36,148 bases of DNA from Trichosphaerium sp. ATCC 40318 (GCA_038496445.1 JALMLS010000113.1:1-36148); one strand, 5' to 3'. Counted from the first letter of the stretch, positions 1 to 10,600 are shown. Translations and numbers: made by a program. The notes: a model not told the origin generated them from the letters alone.

Positions 1-442
1 TAGAAGGCTTACTACTATCCACAGCTATGTAACACGGTTGATTTCTCCAGCCAGATTTTTTACAAAGCATACTTCAGAAAGTTGCGAGGAATACTAATCA
101 CGTGACTGTATTACATGCTAAAGCTGAACGATGCGAACAATATACTATCACAGCTTCAACAAGGGGTATAACGTACAAAACCTCATACCAACCCAAAAGC
201 AATGTAATACGCCACCATAGGTTGCCAGCTGTAAAGGTATGAAATATGTAAATAATTTTGGTATGGGTTTTTATATTGCGAGGGTTTGAGACGGAGACAT
301 AACTTTTACCGCTTGAGGTGAGGCTGCTTCCATGCAGATCACATTTACCAAATGCTTCATTTACAATTTCTATCAGAAGTGTAAATCCAGACTGGGCCAT
401 ATACTGGAATTTTTCTAAAATTCTGAAAACTGTGTTACACTG
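1..442. other. Left flank, no confident gene
   Basis: This is the stretch to the left of the retrotransposon insertion. A minus-strand open frame (98-400) has no recognisable domain and no convincing exon structure. A possible minus-strand splice acceptor (TTTTAG) lies near 412. It may be the distal part of whatever locus the element entered, because it was contiguous with the sequence right of 7147 before insertion. I see no RNA gene or repeat here. Confidence 0.3.
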
Positions 443-447
443 CCATC
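443..447. repeat. Target-site duplication, left copy
   Basis: The five bases CCATC directly abut the left LTR. The identical five bases abut the outer end of the right LTR. Perfect 5-bp duplications are typical of Ty3/gypsy integrase products. Confidence 0.85.
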
Positions 448-545
448 TGTAATATCCAGATCAAACGTAAGTCGTAATTGTAGAAATATTCTGTTTATTA
501 AGTGCATTTATAATATAAGTCAACCTAAGGTACGAGGATATCACA
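448..545 (-). repeat. 3' LTR (98 bp)
   Basis: It begins TGTAATATCC and ends GGATATCACA, so the tips form an imperfect inverted repeat with TG/CA ends. It matches 7045-7142 base for base as far as I can read. At 98 bp it is very short for a gypsy LTR, which is usually several hundred bp. Confidence 0.93.
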
Positions 546-552
546 CTCCCTC
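546..552 (-). other. Polypurine tract of the retrotransposon
   Basis: On the minus strand the seven bases directly upstream of the 3' LTR read GAGGGAG. This is the expected position and composition of the plus-strand primer for reverse transcription. The tract is short, so the call rests mainly on position. Confidence 0.6.
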
Positions 553-777
553 ACTGAATCAAACGCATCCGTCAATGTGAAAAGTCAAATAAGCATTGAA
601 ATGGTAGTGGAGATTCACATAAGTCGTAAGGCAGGAAATAAAAATAATACTCGTAAACTTAGGTTTTTGCTTGGGAACATGAGGCTTACTTAGTCAAGGA
701 CGAACCGTAATCCAGTACGATTGGCCAAGGTTGCTCATTTAAACGTCTGTTTTGCAGTAGCGACTGTCGCGTCCTAT

Positions 778-3438
778 CTACTGGAACCACTGCCCTTTTA
801 GGTAGCCCTTATTATGAGCGTGACAGTACCCGTCTAGTGGAGTCCTACGCTCTTCTGCAATGCAGGGCGTTTTACGTGACTCACCAGTAGCAAGTGTTAC
901 GGTGTTAATAAGTTTTGACGCGAGCTCAACGGCAAATTGCGTATCAAATTCATCTGCAAGTTTACGAACGTACGCAATCAATCCTTTACCTGTTTTCGCA
1001 GCAATCTTGAGCTCTTTCAAAAATTTCTTTTGACGTGATGAACGTGGGATAAAGCCGGCAGCACTGTCTCCTAGAATACCCATGAGCTGTTGATGGTAGA
1101 CTGTAATCCGTTTTTTGTTAAGTAAGTCGTTGTCATAATAATCTTCCATTGCGCTTGCTGTTGATTGTAGGATGTGTTGTAATTCTCGGAATCCCAGTTC
1201 CTTCTTAGTACGTCTGAAATATTGTCGTCCCAAAGTTCCTTGAGGTTCACTTGATGCTGGAATAGGAATAGGAGGTGTATCTTGTATATTTTCTAAAATT
1301 TCTTTGTCTTGATTGTTATCATCTGTTGAAATGTCATTCTTTCGTTTGTGATATCGTCTTAGTCGATCTACATTGTATACTTTTTCATCAATATCGCCAT
1401 TTGAATAAGCCAGTTGATAATCCAAGCCTTTGTTGAGGACCTTGATGACTTTGAATGGTCCTTCCCACATGTGTACAAATTTATGCGTGTATCCATATTC
1501 TATCTTTCGTTTTCGTAGTAAGAGTACGTAATCGCCAACCGCATATATTTCTTTTCTTCTTCGTTGGTTATATCTTTTAGACTGTCGTAAATAAGCATTT
1601 GAACGAGCTTCTTCAGCCAATGATCGTGATCGCTTTAAAGCCAAGGAGACTTTTCGAGTCCATGAGTCAAGTGTATGATCACCTTGTCTTGGTAGGCAAT
1701 CCATTGCTTGGTCTAGGGGAGTAGTAGCGTGATGACCAAAAACTAAATAATAGGGTGATTGTTTCAATTCAGAGTGTTGTGTTGTATTATACGCAAAGAC
1801 GCATGATTGAACATATTGGTCCCAATCAGTTTGATAGTCAGTAATAAACATTTTTATCATTTGTATTAAAGTATGATTAAATCTCTCAACTAACCCATTC
1901 GCTTGAGGGTGATATGCTACAGTTGTACGTTTATCAACATTGCATAGGTCACAAAGCTCTTCTACAATGCCTTCAAATTCTCCTCCTTGATCACTAATAA
2001 CAATAGAGGGAGCACCGTATATACACACAACATTTTCAAATAAGGCACGAGCCACAGTTTTAGACTTTTTATCTGGTAGGCATACAGCTATGGCATAGCG
2101 TGTATAATAGTCAGTGATGGTTAGAATCCATCGGTTTTGGTTGTTAATTGTACGTGTTAATGGACCAACCAAGTCCATAGAAATAGTTTGGAACGGAAAC
2201 GTTGCTTCAATTGTTTGCATTGGAGCACCTGGCGGTAATCTCCTAGAGGTCTTGCCAGTTTGGCATTTTTCACAAGTCCGAATGTGTTGTTCAATATCAC
2301 GTTTTAAACCGGCCCAATAGTATTTTAATTTAACATTATTATATGTTCTTGTAACGCCCAAGTGACCAGCAGTGGCTGAATCATGGTGGGCAGATATGAT
2401 CTCGCTTTGCATACTTGAAGGTACTACAATAACAGTCTTCATTGTTTGTTCTTCATGTGGTAGTGGAGTACGCTTTCGACAAAGGATACCACTCTCATCT
2501 AAAAACATACCTTTGGTAGCAGCGATGATTTTTTTAATATTTTTGTAGTTTTTAAACGCTTTTGGAGCTTGAATAAAGTAAATATATTCCAACAGTTGTT
2601 TGTCAAGTCGTTGTAAATAAAATAAACGTAAACGGGGTTGCTTTGGGATTTTACAAGTGTTCACATATGCTGGAAAGAATTGAGAATTTCGAGGGTGTAA
2701 AATAGGAGTGAAATTGTGCATAAAACCCACAGGGTGTACTATGCCATTGATATTGACATAATTTACAGCAACAGGACGTATGGGATGTCTTGACAGAGCA
2801 TCTGAGTCAGAGTTTAAAATACCTTTACGATGAATAATAGTAAAGTCAAATTCAGAAAGGTAAATAGACCAACGGATCATTTTTGAATCCGGGTGAGATG
2901 TTCGTTTAAATTTTAACAGTGCAATGTGATCTGTGTAAATTTTAAAAGGTTTGTACAACAGGTAGACGCGAAATTTCTTACAAGCAGCTACTACTGCTAA
3001 TGCTTCCAGCAAATGGGTATGATAGCGTTGCTCATGAATATTTAAAGCACGTGAATAATAAGCTATGACTCTTTCATTACCGAAATCATCTTTTTGTACT
3101 AGAGTAGCACCTATACCAATATTACACGCATCAGTGTGTAACTCAAACGGCTTCTCAAAGTTAGGATATGCTAAACAAGGGGCAGAAGTTAACGCTTGTT
3201 TAATATCTTTAAAAGCTTTAGCTTGGTGAGGTCCCCAGAAGAAGTCTACACCTTTTTTTAATAGTGCTCTCAGAGGCGATGCTGCAGCAGATAACATTCG
3301 AACAAAACGTGAATAGTAAGTGGCCATACCTAGGAAGGAACGAACACCAGAAACATCAGAGGGAGCGTTCATTTTAACAATGGCTTCAATTTTATCAGGG
3401 TGAGGTCTTATGCCGTCTTCAGAGACCAAAAACCCCAA
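778..3438 (-). CDS. Retrotransposon RT (C-terminal part)-RNase H-integrase
   Basis: This frame (886 codons) starts inside the RT thumb (GFLVSEDGI). It continues into an RNase H with the acidic set HTDAC, LLEAL, YTDH and NSDSDAL. An integrase follows: a zinc-binding HHCC head (HHD...GHLG...CEKC) and a DDE core with MDLVGPL, SDQGGEF and VERFNHTL, then a GPY/F-type module (VGDYVLL, WEGPFKV). It is the continuation of the gag-pro-RT frame at 3408-6779. The two overlap by 31 nt but lie in different frames, because a six-base A run shifts the reading within RT. The listed start methionine is internal and is not a real start. About 150 residues after the integrase C-terminal module match no family I recognise. 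Confidence 0.9.
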   Translation of the reverse strand: MGFLVSEDGIRPHPDKIEAIVKMNAPSDVSGVRSFLGMATYYSRFVRMLSAAASPLRALLKKGVDFFWGPHQAKAFKDIKQALTSAPCLAYPNFEKPFELHTDACNIGIGATLVQKDDFGNERVIAYYSRALNIHEQRYHTHLLEALAVVAACKKFRVYLLYKPFKIYTDHIALLKFKRTSHPDSKMIRWSIYLSEFDFTIIHRKGILNSDSDALSRHPIRPVAVNYVNINGIVHPVGFMHNFTPILHPRNSQFFPAYVNTCKIPKQPRLRLFYLQRLDKQLLEYIYFIQAPKAFKNYKNIKKIIAATKGMFLDESGILCRKRTPLPHEEQTMKTVIVVPSSMQSEIISAHHDSATAGHLGVTRTYNNVKLKYYWAGLKRDIEQHIRTCEKCQTGKTSRRLPPGAPMQTIEATFPFQTISMDLVGPLTRTINNQNRWILTITDYYTRYAIAVCLPDKKSKTVARALFENVVCIYGAPSIVISDQGGEFEGIVEELCDLCNVDKRTTVAYHPQANGLVERFNHTLIQMIKMFITDYQTDWDQYVQSCVFAYNTTQHSELKQSPYYLVFGHHATTPLDQAMDCLPRQGDHTLDSWTRKVSLALKRSRSLAEEARSNAYLRQSKRYNQRRRKEIYAVGDYVLLLRKRKIEYGYTHKFVHMWEGPFKVIKVLNKGLDYQLAYSNGDIDEKVYNVDRLRRYHKRKNDISTDDNNQDKEILENIQDTPPIPIPASSEPQGTLGRQYFRRTKKELGFRELQHILQSTASAMEDYYDNDLLNKKRITVYHQQLMGILGDSAAGFIPRSSRQKKFLKELKIAAKTGKGLIAYVRKLADEFDTQFAVELASKLINTVTLATGESRKTPCIAEERRTPLDGYCHAHNKGYLKGQWFQ

Positions 3439-6400
3439 GTACTCAACTTCGTGTAAAAAGAAAGAACATTTTTTGGTTTTAGTTTAATTTTGTGTTGTCG
3501 CACACGTTCAAGAACTAATTTCAAACTATAAATATGTTCCTCAAAAGTTTTTGAAAAGACGATAATGTCGTCAATATATACAAGGCAATGTTGCCAATTT
3601 AAACCAGAAAGAACTAGGTTTACGTACCTTTGCCAAGTTGCAGGTGCATTGGATACACCCATGGGCATTACAACCCATTCGTAGAGTCCAGATTTGTCGA
3701 TAAAGGCTGTTTTCTCAATGGAGTTTCTTGCTATCTTTAGCTGATGAAACCCACTGGTAGCATCCATTATTGAGAAATAGACTGAGCCTATGAGAGCGTC
3801 TAATGCATCATCTACCCTTGGGAGTGGGTATACATCACGCTTTGTCACTGAGTTCAAAGACCTATAATCTATACAAAATCGTAAAGTGCCATCTTTCTTT
3901 TTAACAATTACAATAGGTGCCGCCCAAGGCGACTTAGATGGTCGAATTAAACCATGGCGAGTAAACTTTTTAATAAAATCTTTGATAAATTCGTGATAGT
4001 GAGGAGGAAAACGTCTTGGAGGTTGATGTAGTGGTTTAGCATTGCCAGTATCAATTTCAAATTTGACGGCAGTATCATTCACCTCAGTAATCTCATCTGA
4101 GAATTCAGTTTCAAAGAAACAAAGCAGATTAAAAAGGATTTTTCTTTGTTCATCATCAACTTGTGCTTTTTCTAATTGTTTTGAAAATAATTTGTGTATA
4201 CGTTTTGCAACTTGTAAAGAAGGTTTAAAGTCTTTAAAAAATTTGATAGCTTCCTTGATGTGTTCACGTGTTTTTTCAAAATCAGCATTTGACGCATTAG
4301 TTTTTACACGTATGACATCTTCACGGCTATCAACACTAATAGCATGTTTTGTTGATGTAACAGGTTCAAAAATGGAAACAATTTCATTAGCATTTAGAGT
4401 AATGTAAGAAGGACTAGCGTTAACAACCTCATATAATAAGCGACCATCTGCTTCTTGCATAGTGAGTGTATGAGATCCGCTTAAACCTTTGTGTTTTTTT
4501 AGAAATTGTATGGTGGCTTGATTTATGCCTTGTGAACCATGACGAAAATGTTTTGCTTTTACTTCTAGAATAGCGGGAGAAAAAGGAGGTATTGTAACAT
4601 CTTTTGTAAGACGACATAAACTAGAGCGTAGTTGTGTTTCAGGAGGAAGTTCATCCACTAAAGGGATATGTTGACCATTTGGTAAAGAAAATAGTTTTTT
4701 CGAAATGTTTATAGAGGCTCCAGTCTGAGCTAAAAAGTCACGGCCCAATAACATTGGTTCTGATAAGTTCTTTGCTATTAATGGCGAGAATTTTGTTTTA
4801 AAAATTGGAAATTCAAATTGTAATGGTTGTTTTGTATAACCAATAAGAGGTAAGGGCTTACCGTTGGCAGCCATTGAGTTTAGCTTGTATGGTTTGTAGG
4901 TTCTCAGTCCTATGTCATGTGCAGCCTTTAAACTAATTAGGGTGTGTGAAGCACCGCTATCTACTAAAGCAAGGATTGATTTTCCATTAATACGAACGAC
5001 AACATAAGCTGAAAAAGTTTTATCTAAACTAGTTTGGTTTACAGTGTTACTGTTGGCATTTGGCGCTGGAAATTGGCTTGCCATTGGATACGAGAAATAA
5101 GGAGGCAGCACATGCATCTGAGTCGAGGGTAGAGGTTGAGTATTCAAAGGAGATTGTGCTGGAGCACTAGGAGAAGGTACTGTAGATACGGGGGAAGGAC
5201 CAGTTGGCATTGACATGTTTGACGGAGGTTGTTGATACTGTACTGATTGATAGTGAGGCCAATAACTTGGCATCGGTGTTCCTGGTTGTTGTACAACCGG
5301 TTGAGGCGTTGGTGTTGAAGCGTTGGTTCTCACTGTTGTTTTGTTTAACATACATTTTTCTTCTTTGTGACGTCCCCATTTCGCGTGATGATTACACCAA
5401 ATCCACCTGCCTTCATTCGGTTTTTGGGTTTTATCTAATAAGCGCTTCTCCCATTCTTCCTTTGTATATTTCTGGGTTCTTGGAGTCGTCTTTGAAGGTG
5501 TGGAAGTATTCTTTATAGTTGCCTTCTTTGTAGTTTTCTTGTATCGTTCGATTCTTTTTGCCTTCAATTCTTCTTTTTCTGCTATCTGTAATAATTCGGT
5601 GACATTGTTGTCCGTAGGTTCTCCTTGATTGATAACAGCGGTTCGTAAAGAGTCTTTCATCTTTGCCAATAATTCGTCATAAAATCCTTTTCCGTGAGGA
5701 TTGACTCCAGCGTGTTTAGCCAATAGCATCTTTTCTTGATAATAATCGTTGAAAGAAATATCTTCTCCTTGAGAGAAATCTCGGTAATTTCTCATGACTT
5801 CATCGTAATCGTACTTTCCTTCAAACTCTGTAATGATGTGATCCAACAGCGCTTGCGGGTGTGGTAATTCAGCTACTCCGTTATAGTTGTTCTCATACCA
5901 TTTTTCAGCTGTGCCCTTTAACTTGTTAATCATAAAACTTGATAATGCCGAATCTGAAATATTTGTACTGGCGTTGTATTGTTGTAGTTGATGTCCGAAT
6001 AACCTAACACGGCTTGGAGTACCGTCAAAAGGTTTTACAATGTCTTGTACCACGTTTTGAGCGTTGAATAAAGGCAAGAGAACGGAGAGGAGAGATATGA
6101 GCTGTCCTTGCGCTGATGCATCAGGATCAAAATTTTGAAATGTCGGAGGAGGTTTCGAAAGAGAAATTCTAGCTGGCTTGTATGTTGATGGTGGTATTGT
6201 AGCTGTACCACCAGTACTTGGTTTATTTGGTGGTGGTGGAGGAGTTTTATCAGATGTTGGAGTTGTTGTAGGAAGTGATATAGTCTCGTCTTTGGTATTG
6301 TCTTCTAAAATATCATATATTTCTTCTTTTAGTTTGTCGGCGATCTCTTCAGCAGCTACAGAAACAGCGAGGCCAATGACTTCTTCAACGTGTTTGCTAA

Positions 6401-6779
6401 TGTCGCTAATCTGTAGTGGTATGTCCAGCTTCTTTAATTGTTCCTGAATACTTTGTTTGATACGCTCTTGCGTTTCGGTAGAAATGGCCAAATTTTCGAT
6501 TTGGGTGTTGAGTTGGGATTGATCCGTAATAACTCGCAAAGTTCTGTCGTTGTAAGGTCTAGGCATTGCTGTCGTTTGGGTAGTTGGGACAGGAATATAT
6601 GGAGAGCCAGGAGTTTGTAATGAGATTCTCGTAGTAGGCGTCTGGTATGGCGTGGATGATCGGTGTAATGGTATACTGCGAGCAGGTGTTGCTGGTGCCA
6701 ATCTTTCGCGTAAAAACCCTTCCAACGAATTAAAGCGTGATTCGAGTTGTTTTAAACGATCTTCAGTGTTTTGAGACAT
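3408..6779 (-). CDS. Retrotransposon Gag-protease-RT (N-terminal part)
   Basis: A 1123-codon frame starting at an ATG 265 nt inside the 5' LTR. The first 180 residues are predicted helical and Pro/Thr-rich. A capsid-like helical region follows, roughly residues 220-420. Next is a His/Cys cluster, WCNHHAKWGRHKEEKC, in the place of a zinc knuckle but not a canonical CCHC. The aspartic protease active site is DSGASHTLIS. RT fingers and palm are clear (PWAAPIVIVKKKDGT, then YIDD). The frame stops just after the palm because of a one-base offset at the A run 3469-3474, with the thumb continuing in the 778-3438 frame. Gag, protease and RT in one frame is common in this superfamily, so a break in mid-RT is not the usual programmed site. 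Confidence 0.92.
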   Translation of the reverse strand: MSQNTEDRLKQLESRFNSLEGFLRERLAPATPARSIPLHRSSTPYQTPTTRISLQTPGSPYIPVPTTQTTAMPRPYNDRTLRVITDQSQLNTQIENLAISTETQERIKQSIQEQLKKLDIPLQISDISKHVEEVIGLAVSVAAEEIADKLKEEIYDILEDNTKDETISLPTTTPTSDKTPPPPPNKPSTGGTATIPPSTYKPARISLSKPPPTFQNFDPDASAQGQLISLLSVLLPLFNAQNVVQDIVKPFDGTPSRVRLFGHQLQQYNASTNISDSALSSFMINKLKGTAEKWYENNYNGVAELPHPQALLDHIITEFEGKYDYDEVMRNYRDFSQGEDISFNDYYQEKMLLAKHAGVNPHGKGFYDELLAKMKDSLRTAVINQGEPTDNNVTELLQIAEKEELKAKRIERYKKTTKKATIKNTSTPSKTTPRTQKYTKEEWEKRLLDKTQKPNEGRWIWCNHHAKWGRHKEEKCMLNKTTVRTNASTPTPQPVVQQPGTPMPSYWPHYQSVQYQQPPSNMSMPTGPSPVSTVPSPSAPAQSPLNTQPLPSTQMHVLPPYFSYPMASQFPAPNANSNTVNQTSLDKTFSAYVVVRINGKSILALVDSGASHTLISLKAAHDIGLRTYKPYKLNSMAANGKPLPLIGYTKQPLQFEFPIFKTKFSPLIAKNLSEPMLLGRDFLAQTGASINISKKLFSLPNGQHIPLVDELPPETQLRSSLCRLTKDVTIPPFSPAILEVKAKHFRHGSQGINQATIQFLKKHKGLSGSHTLTMQEADGRLLYEVVNASPSYITLNANEIVSIFEPVTSTKHAISVDSREDVIRVKTNASNADFEKTREHIKEAIKFFKDFKPSLQVAKRIHKLFSKQLEKAQVDDEQRKILFNLLCFFETEFSDEITEVNDTAVKFEIDTGNAKPLHQPPRRFPPHYHEFIKDFIKKFTRHGLIRPSKSPWAAPIVIVKKKDGTLRFCIDYRSLNSVTKRDVYPLPRVDDALDALIGSVYFSIMDATSGFHQLKIARNSIEKTAFIDKSGLYEWVVMPMGVSNAPATWQRYVNLVLSGLNWQHCLVYIDDIIVFSKTFEEHIYSLKLVLERVRQHKIKLKPKNVLSFYTKLSTWGFWSLKTA

Positions 6780-7025
6780 TTTTTTTTTAAAAGAGAAATA
6801 GAATATTCGTTTGTTAATTTGGACAGGTACGTAGCTGTAATAGAGGGCTTTATCTCCAGCCCACTAGGATTTTGGCCTTTTTAAGCAATCCTTTGCTTTA
6901 CAACACGTGTTTTAATGTTTTATCGCCTGTTTGCTATATATCCCTCTCCGCCACCAATATGAGCGTGTAACGTGAAGGAAAAATATTATGCGTCGAACCG
7001 GCGGAGAATATTAGCGTAAGTTAAA

Positions 7026-7043
7026 TCCAGGTCGTGTCGTCCA
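7026..7043 (-). other. Primer-binding site of the retrotransposon
   Basis: One base inside the 5' LTR the minus strand reads TGGACGACACGACCTGGA. It begins with the TGG complementary to a tRNA CCA tail and extends about 18 nt. The implied primer tRNA has acceptor strand CGTGTCG with discriminator U. It does not match the tRNA-Lys genes in this window. I could not identify the isoacceptor. Confidence 0.7.
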
Positions 7044-7044
7044 C

Positions 7045-7142
7045 TGTAATATCCAGATCAAACGTAAGTCGTAATTGTAGAAATATTCTGTTTATTAAGT
7101 GCATTTATAATATAAGTCAACCTAAGGTACGAGGATATCACA
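7045..7142 (-). repeat. 5' LTR (98 bp)
   Basis: This is the second copy of the 98-bp terminal repeat, as read identical to 448-545. It is the 5' LTR because gag, leader and primer-binding site follow it on the minus strand. It must hold the promoter, but no clear TATA element is obvious in so short a sequence. Confidence 0.93.
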
Positions 7143-7147
7143 CCATC
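7143..7147. repeat. Target-site duplication, right copy
   Basis: CCATC, identical to 443-447, directly outside the right LTR. Confidence 0.85.
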
Positions 7148-7669
7148 AAAGATGGCGCGTTTAATGAAAATGACGGGACATAAAGTAAAGCGCATTAAGA
7201 GCGCAGCTTCCACTTGAAGGTTCTTTACAAAACCAACACACGGAGTTATTGATATCCCGGACAAATGGAAACGGAAACATATGCGAATAGTTGTACATGA
7301 GATGGGTAATGACATTTGCCACAATACAACTGCACCTTGGAACATACAGGGTGCTTGAGTTGGTTTTGACTAAAAAATGAAGTAAAAATACTATTGCTTT
7401 CACTGTGTTTTTGTGATCTGGGTAGAGTACTAAGCTAAATGTTGTTTGTAGTTTGACAGTACAGTTTTTCAAATATTGTTCACGTGATATGTACATCATG
7501 TTCTTAAGAAATGTTTTAGAACCTTTCAATACGACGAGCAACCACTTTCTAATACTAGGTAAGAAGCTGGGAATGAAGCTAGCGAATGAAAGGTAGTATT
7601 ACTATTCCACTTGAATTGTCTTTGGAAAACTGCCGTGTGCACTTTTTGAACATGACTATTCCAGTCAGC
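7148..7669. other. Right flank of the element, no confident gene
   Basis: Minus-strand open frames exist (to 7541 and to 7345) but show no domain, and two overlapping frames are equally open, which argues against coding. CACGTG occurs near 7482. The stretch before 7670 probably contains the promoter and leader of the downstream glucosidase gene. In-frame upstream ATGs at 7586 and 7652 could lengthen that protein. Confidence 0.35.
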
Positions 7670-10600
7670 ATGACAAGAGGTAACCACTCTTTCAAACATT
7701 TGTACTTACATTTTGAAGGTCTTGGAATATTGCTGGTACTATCACTATTCTGCAGTGCTTATTGCGCTAGCACCTATGATCAACTCAACTCTTTGATCTT
7801 TAAAAACAAAGGTACTGCTACCCGTTTTGAACAACTTTTATTAAAACGTCGTACGTCCTTCAATAACCGTTCTGAAAGGTCGTGTTGACAATACAGATGT
7901 CTTTTTTCATAAAACGAAGTGTGGCGGTTACGTAGAACCTCTAAACGTAACAAAAGCGCGTTATTCATGGGATTTACGAGGTGACTACCCATTTTTGTTC
8001 AAACAAACCGGCGAGCCATCAAAATGTAACGCTTCTGCTCCAATAAACTTCAGAAATCTTCCTGGCATGGTAAGAAGGTATTACAGAGGCTAATAACTAA
8101 ATCACGTGCTCGTAGGACTACAAAGCGATTATTCCTGATACAGCTTCGGATGCACTCTGCCAAAAAGCTTGTTGTGCCGATGTACAGTGTCGTGCATGGG
8201 TTTTCGAGTAAGAAAACTGACAGTCTTTCCTTTCTAACCCTCTGTTAGCAAAGCGGCGCCAGGAGATTTTATGAGCTGTACAAAGGTATTACTGTTGTAT
8301 CGAAACAAAATATCTTTGTAATTAAAACCGTTTAGGGGCAACCTTGCTGTTATCTTAAAAACGGCGTTCCTGAAGGCAAATCTGACTCTTGTTGCTCTTC
8401 TGGTGTTGTTTCCAGACTTGATGGTACTACTCCACCTTCTGGCATGCGTAGTGCTGTACCACTAGGCGGATTTGGTGCAGGTTCTTTCGAAATTCGAACG
8501 GATGGTGAGTACTTTAGTCAATGTCTTGAACTTATTAACGCTGAAAAGGCGGTTTTTACGAATGGACTATTCAAAATCAATCTCCTGGAGGAGCTGCCAA
8601 ATATGGAGTTGTTCCAGATGCTACTCTAGGGTCCGTGTAACGCGTTTTTCAAGTCTCTACACAATCTTACTTTTTTCTTGCTTCAGACTTTGGACACCGG
8701 CTTATACAAGGTTGCTTCGTACTAAACCACCTCAAAACCTACCCGGTGTACAAGCACTTGAATACAGCGGCGCATGGCCTGTCGCTAAGCTGTCAGTCAT
8801 TGATAATTTTCCAATCGATGCTTCAGTTTATGCACATCCGGAGTTCCAGCTGGGAAGCATCGAAGGATCTGCAACCCCTGGAGTTTTCTTTACTGTGGCT
8901 TTATCTAATCCAACAAAAGGTAACAATAATGCAGAATATTACACGCGACAATAATCGTTTTGTTGTCTTGTATCGATCGCGACTCACACTTTTTTGGATA
9001 GAGCCTCAAGAAGTTGGGTTCCTACTTAACTTGCCACTGTCATATGAAGTTGATGTTCTCCGATATAGTGTAGCTAATACAACTGTTAGTGCCCTTAATC
9101 TTGCTGATTGCGCTTCGGTTTGCTCATTGAACGCTTCTTGCGCTTCTTGGAGTTTTGATAAAAGCTGCTATCATCACCAAGATGTCCCACTAAACGTCTA
9201 CAAACTTGGTGCCTACTCAGGTGTTGTGGGATCATGGACCAAATCAAGCTCGGACGGATTAACCCTTACAAGAAAAGGAACAAACCCAGCTGCTGGAACA
9301 GCCTCACTCAAAGCCTTTGGAGACCTTGGCGCCCTAAGCGTTGGATACGCTTCATCAAATTCTTTGCCTGATATTTTCGAAACTTTCAAGAAATATGGAG
9401 ACATATCTTCAATGCCTGAAATGTCTTATGCTTCTTATGGTGCAGCTAGTGTTAAAGGAACACTTAAACCTGGGGAAAACGCAACAATGACAATAGCATT
9501 CGCATGGTAAGGTTTTTTTTCTTTAACTAAAGTACGAACTTAATATCTATTAAGGCACTTTCCATACCGTGATCAGATGGGCGAAACTCTTGGTAATTTC
9601 TATAGAAATTTGTACTCCGACTCAACAGATGTTGTTACAAAAATGATTAGTAGAGTGTCAACAACAGTAGACGAGATAGTGGCTGTTAACAACCTTTTCT
9701 ACACAAACTCTTGGCCAGAATTTCTTCAAGATATTATGATGAACAGTGTAAGCCATTCTCGAACTGCCATGTATTTAGGTGATGGTAGAGTACGCCAATG
9801 GGAAGCGTATGATTGTGTAGGCAAGTACCGTAGACACTTTTAACTGTTCTAAAACGAAATTAGATGTAGACAGTGTACACAACGACTACCAGCGAATGCT
9901 TCCTTACATGACATTTTGGCCTCAATCTCCGCAGAGTAAAATGAGAGGTTGGGCGAAATACCAATTACCTTCAGGCATGATTCAAGAAACATTGGCTCCT
10001 GGGTGTCAAGAAAAACCTAGCAAAATGGATGAAGCTCGTGGAAGAACTATGGCAGATGTTACCTCCTTGTTCGTCGTTGAAGCTCTTCAGATATATGAGT
10101 GGACAGGAGACGAAGTGTTCTTAAATGATATGAAGGATCATGTTATAGCAGCTGCTAATTGGCAAATGGATGTAACAAAGAAGTATGGAATACCTTATAG
10201 ACTGATATGCACATACGACATTGTCAAACTACAAGAGTACGTTTCCTTAAACAAGAAACTGTTTTGTTTTGTACCCAGTTTTTCCGAAACTTACTTTGTT
10301 TTCTTAGTCACGATTTTGCATCATTTACTGCTTTTGTACATTTGTTATCGATGAGAGCTTGTTCTAAGATTGGGAAAATTATTGGAAATAGTAGTTTGGA
10401 AAGTGCGTGTAATGAAAGCTTCAATAGAGGAGTTGAAGGTACCACAAAAAATCGTGAGGGGCTTTATTAATTTGTTTCCCAGCAATAAACAAATATCTTT
10501 GGAATGGCAAGTACTTCCGTGCTTGGAATGATGGGCCTAATGTAATGGCCGACACACTTTACGGACAAGTGTGGGCGTATACCTTGGGTTTGGGAGAGCT

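Larger units (their letters stand above)
448..7142 (-). mobile_element. Complete Ty3/gypsy LTR retrotransposon
   Basis: A 6,695-bp element on the minus strand, bounded by two 98-bp direct repeats that I read as identical, each starting TG and ending CA, with a matching 5-bp target duplication (CCATC). Inside, from the 5' side on the minus strand, are a primer-binding site, a 265-nt leader, a gag-protease-RT frame, an RT-RNase H-integrase frame, about 230 nt of noncoding sequence and a short purine tract. The order RT-RNase H-integrase places it in Ty3/gypsy (Metaviridae-type), not copia. Identical LTRs imply recent insertion. One reading-frame break interrupts RT (3469-3474). No envelope-like gene is visible. 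The 232-nt stretch 546-777 and the leader 6780-7044 contain no other gene. Confidence 0.95.

Noticed and set aside
98-7541. A host gene split by the retrotransposon (frames at 98-400 and 7161-7541 joined across the insertion)
   Set aside because: Restoring the empty site gives stops in the frame and competing open frames, and no domain is recognisable.
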